Shown here: in pieces, positions 60,149-64,000 of the stretch
How the letters are laid out: each line of letters starts with the position of its first letter
Position numbering within the stretch: the first letter of the stretch is position 1
NCBI GenBank assembly: GCA_963971285.1
Contig: OZ020260.1
Span: forward strand, 14,046,798 to 14,110,797
Source of the DNA: Astropecten irregularis
Lineage: Eukaryota > Echinodermata > Asteroidea > Paxillosida > Astropectinidae
Length of the DNA stretch: 64,000 bases
Reading direction: 5' to 3'
Translations under genes and position numbers: made by a program
The notes under the pieces: model-generated
What the model saw: the letters and a program-made list of their open reading frames with translations, nothing else
Told to the model about the DNA's origin: nothing
The model's database searches: none

Positions 60149-60768
60149 TTATTTTGTAAAAAAAAAAATGATATACATGTTTGAAAGAATATTTCAGGTA
60201 TTATAATAGATAATTTATATATAATAATCATTGTGTTATATTATTAATCGTGTAGTATTTTAAAATCCTCGGTAACTTTTAAAGCCGCAAGTTTACTGAT
60301 TGTTTTGCAAATTATTTGCTTATTCAGTCAAGTTTATTTGTTGAACTGTTTATTTTGTAGAGAATATAATTATCATCATCGTGCATTGTGTATGGTCCCA
60401 ACGCGTATAAAACAATTCCAATATCATTTGAACTTGAAATTTATTGGAACCTCTTTACCAAATGTATAGTTTAACCATGAGCGGTAGTGAATTTCAATAC
60501 AACCACATCCAATATATATTGGTCAAAGAAATTGCAACCTATGACAAATATTTGCAAAAACTTGTATAAAATCGGTACCGGCTTAGATCTCGGTACATAT
60601 TTTTGAAGAATTTGGTAATTCCATGTTTAGTTTTCAAAGACCTGATAGCCATGACCGTTTTTTACCGAAGGAAGTGGGGTTAGACCAGAAGATGTACCCA
60701 CGTTTGGTTTGAAATAATTATCCCTGTATCTCGATAAGTTATTTCAAATAAAACGACGCATTGGTCCA

Positions 60769-60910
60769 GGGGTCGATTTCACCAAACTCGTCGTAACTTA
60801 CTATCAATCGTAGGACTATAGTGATACATTGCAGCCTTACGTAGGATACGATGGGTTACCCTTCGTACCTCGAGTTACGATCGATCGTAGGGCTTCGTGA
60901 AATCGCCCCC
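60769..60910. mobile_element. Family C palindromic element downstream of TRPC
   Basis: GGGGTCGATTTCACCAAACT to GCTTCGTGAAATCGCCCCC; near-perfect terminal inverted repeats; the core has one change (CGTACCTCGAG). Confidence 0.83.
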
Positions 60911-62746
60911 AAGAATGGCGACGGGTTGGTGTCATATACACGGGCTATGCATGGGAATTTATCCTTACTTCAGATTTTCTATACGAGTCTATACTTTCGC
61001 ATTGCGATGATCGCAAGATAATGGTCATTATTACATATTACATTGCATGGTATAAACTAACACGAAAAGACCCATCGGTTTGTAAATAGCTCTTAACTAT
61101 TAAAATTACTCCGCAACTTTCATGGCTAAAACTTTGGTTTATGGCTGAGAACTGGATGTAGATTATGTGTATAGTATTATGATACATACAACAGAACGTG
61201 AATAAATTGAATTTTTAGCCATCTTAACTAACGAGAATGGAGGCAATACACTATAGTTAAAACAATGGGTATATAAGAACAATATGCATGCACTCTTTGA
61301 TCAGCATATTTGGTATCATTGTTCTAAATTTTATTCGTTCCGATTGAAAAAATGATAAATTCAAAGGTCTGAATCTAAATTGCATACTCTTTAATAAAAA
61401 AAAGTGTAATATATTATGTAAACATGAATTATTAGTAGATATAGATTATTTAATCGTTGCTGGTATAACATTACTATACGGAAGTAACAGAAGTCCTTTG
61501 CAGTACTTTAACGGATATACGAAATTCGAATTTTCCAGCCATTTTTATTGAGCTTAGATGTGTAGAAACAGAGATCATGTAGCTATTAGGGTTAGAGATT
61601 ACAGGCATGTTTGGCCACGGCGTGCCAAATATCGGGGTCGGGTGGAGAAGGGTTTGCAAGCAAAATGTGGAAGAAACCCGAGTATGCGATTTTAAGGATT
61701 GAAACCGTTTCCACTTGTAGAGCAAACATATCCATCCATAACAAGTTTGGATATTTGTTGTGGTCTTTTTTATAATTGAAGTATCCATTTTGATAATTAT
61801 GTTTGCATACCGCTAAATTTGGGGTAAACAATATGATACAATTACCAGTTACAATTAATTATTTCCTTTTTGTCAACCCAACTGTCAATTGACGTTTGGC
61901 CTTTCCATTGTGATGTAAAAAAATTCATCGAATTCTTTCATCGACAATGAAAACTTACTCACAATCCTATAATTATAGCAAAATTCCCGATCATTCATGA
62001 AAACGAAAAACATTAAATTATCTATAGATGTAGAATACGTAACATTGAAAGACGATACTGTTACTGTCGGAAACATACTTGAGGAAGAAGACAAATAACT
62101 TTTTTATAGCGCATTTTTATAATCATTATCATTATATGGTTTATATGGAATCCTAAAGTAGCCGTTATAAGTTAGCCCAGAGCGTATTAAACATAGGGGG
62201 ATTATTTATTATTAAGTAGGTGATTTAATGTGTTTGGTGTGTATAACTTATTGTGTTGTGAATATCCGTGGTATTCAGTTCAAATAATGCCGGCGCCCAA
62301 TAGCCATCACCGGACGGCTAACCAGCAACACCAAATTTCATCTTTTGGGGAAAACTTCCTATTTTGTTTGGGATCGATGTGACGCGATTTGGGATTTCAT
62401 TTTCTATAACTGTCTGTTGAAATACGTACACACTTACTGTCATGAAAACGGGAAAGCGATTTGTATATGTATCTGTCTTAATAAATCTGTATCCGGGAAA
62501 TCTAAGCGCGAAAGGGTAAACAAGCAAACAAAATATTATAAACTGTGAGAAACAAAAGAAACAGGCATCGTTGACAGAGTTGTATTTATTTTGTAAATAG
62601 ATGAGTAAGCCAATGAGAGTGTATTATGATTGTGTTGGCTGGCGGGCTATCCAGCAGCTTGGTGAAAAGATTATTGAGATATAATGCCGCAGGTTCGGTT
62701 AAAGTATCACACGGAATCATTACAGAGAAAAGGAGCGAATTACACT

Positions 62747-62950
62747 GTAATGTTTAAGAGTGTTAAATTAACCTAAGCAATATGAATAAAAACAAAAAAA
62801 GCCTTTACTGTATTGACTTGTCTATAGGAAAGTGTTAAATTTTTATTCTGTAGGTATTAACCTATCAACGTCAATTTAACACCAAGGGTGTTAATTTTAA
62901 CACTGTCCGAGGTGGGTTTCAGCGGACCGAACACTCTTGATTTAACACTT
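62747..62950. repeat. Cluster of GTGTTAA/TTAACAC inverted motifs
   Basis: GTGTTAAATT, AAGTGTTAAATTT, AATTTAACACC, GGGTGTTAATTTTAACACTG and GATTTAACACTTT occur within 200 bases in both orientations. It may be the remains of a terminal-inverted-repeat element. Confidence 0.45.
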
Positions 62951-63769
62951 TGGTGATAAACACACTCATGTAACGTAATGGTTATAAGTATACGCAATGG
63001 CCATGTGTTTTTGAAGAGAAACAAAAATCTTGCGATTTTTAACATAACTTGATCTTTAGAATTTCACTTCATTGCTTACATGATTCTTTGTTTCCTGTGC
63101 ATTTTATGCGGTAGCTTAATATTCTATTGTTTAATAACTCATTGTTTTTTATCCACGTTGAGCTTTGCGAACTTAACTGTTGAAAGTGTAGTATTAAGAC
63201 AGTAAACAAAGTTGTTTGCTCTTCTTCAAGCCGTGTCAAACGTCATTATTATTATTATCATTATTATTATTTTTTCGATTATGGTTTTAATATCGGGTCA
63301 GAGCAATTGAACAGAATAATCCCAGAAATTATACTAATAAATAATAAAGGTATCGAAGTTTACTGGAATTGTATGATGCTCTTAAAAAAACGTCTACTTT
63401 GTATTTTTCATTGTGGTCTGCGTTCGTCATTTTCCCCAGAAGGAGTCGATAACTGTCAGTTTCTTAAAATTTGATGGTTCTTGCAGCAAGACCTCAAAAT
63501 ACAAAGACGGTGCCTCAATATTATAAGTGGTATCATATTTAATATCAGACAGATTCATAATAAGCTGGTGTGTGTTGTCGCAAGCCCCGGTGCCGCAGGG
63601 CAGTCTGCACACAATGTGAACTCGTTTTCCGGCGCGAATAATATTAATATCATGCAACCTGGGATAAAATAATTATCATTCCTCACGAGCCCAATTTTTT
63701 TTTCATGGTGGACAAGATGAAGGACGCCCTCTGCTGACATCCAAATGTAATGCACTAGCCTGTGCCTCA

Positions 63770-64000
63770 TTAAAGGTAATATCATACTTAGGTTTTTATC
63801 AAAGAAATACAGATTCAGGGGCAAAAATATCAAGACAGACACAGTAATACTAGTCATCTGTGAAATTTTCAGTCCCATACGGTGCCCACTTTTTGAGAAA
63901 ACAATGAAAAACAGTGAAGTCTTTTCTCTTTAATTTTTTATCTTTTAAAAGATCTAAAAGATTTTCGGTCGTTGTTTGACTAATTTCTGGCTAAATACAC
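63770..64000. mobile_element. Family B MITE copy cut by the window edge
   Basis: Starts ATTAAAGGTAATATCATACT, B-specific arm first, and runs off the end of the window within the shared arm. Confidence 0.82.

Larger units (their letters stand above)
59689..64000 (+). other. 3' UTR and downstream flank of the TRPC gene
   Basis: AT-rich non-coding sequence after the stop codon. It contains a family C repeat (60769-60910), a cluster of GTGTTAA/TTAACAC motifs (62747-62950) and a family B repeat cut by the window end. No further gene is recognised. The 3' end of the transcript cannot be placed exactly. Confidence 0.7.

Overview
This is eukaryotic, intron-rich, AT-rich animal DNA. It carries most or all of the coding part of one gene, a canonical TRP (TRPC-type) cation channel on the + strand, in ten coding exons between 12636 and 59688. 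The protein is clearly metazoan. The many short non-coding terminal-inverted-repeat elements and tRNA-derived SINEs suggest a marine invertebrate deuterostome, most likely an echinoderm and perhaps a sea star. That assignment is impression, not proof.

Layout. Bases 1-12635 are 5' flank with no recognisable gene; they hold scattered MITEs and a CpG-rich patch near 10.2-10.4 kb that could be a promoter or 5' non-coding exon. Coding exon 1 (12636-12819) gives the short N-terminus and first ankyrin-like unit. A 37.7-kb intron follows (12820-50505), filled with MITEs. Exons 2-10 (50506-59688) are compact: ankyrin/linker domain in exons 2-3, pre-S1/S1/S2 in exons 4-5, S3 in exon 5, S3-S4 loop to S5 in exon 6, pore and S6 in exon 7, TRP box in exon 8, and the CIRB-like region, coiled coil and tail in exons 9-10. 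The rest (59689-64000) is 3' UTR or flank.

The gene has four points of interest. Exon 6 holds a 10-bp tandem duplication that shifts the reading frame just before the conserved NQL motif at the end of S5, so this copy as written encodes a channel without a pore. The S3-S4 extracellular loop is about 150 residues, far longer than in vertebrate TRPCs, and looks partly coiled-coil. The His/Cys zinc site of vertebrate TRPCs is not visible. The protein ends in TTKV, a class I PDZ ligand like the TTRL of TRPC4/5.

The repeats fall into clear families that I grouped by eye. A and B are related MITEs of about 350-380 bp ending TTAAAGG...CCTTTAA and sharing one arm. C is about 140 bp around a strongly kept palindrome. 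D is about 230 bp with ends like GGGGCCAATTTCATAGAG. E has termini built from GGCTCC hexamers, one expanded into a long (GAGCCT)n array. F and G are small elements with hammerhead-ribozyme-like hairpins. There are also several tRNA-derived SINEs. One G copy sits inside a D copy between 13-bp target duplications. The hammerhead-like G elements are the best candidates for an under-described system. I saw no LTR element, virus-like element, CRISPR array, rRNA gene or intact tRNA gene.
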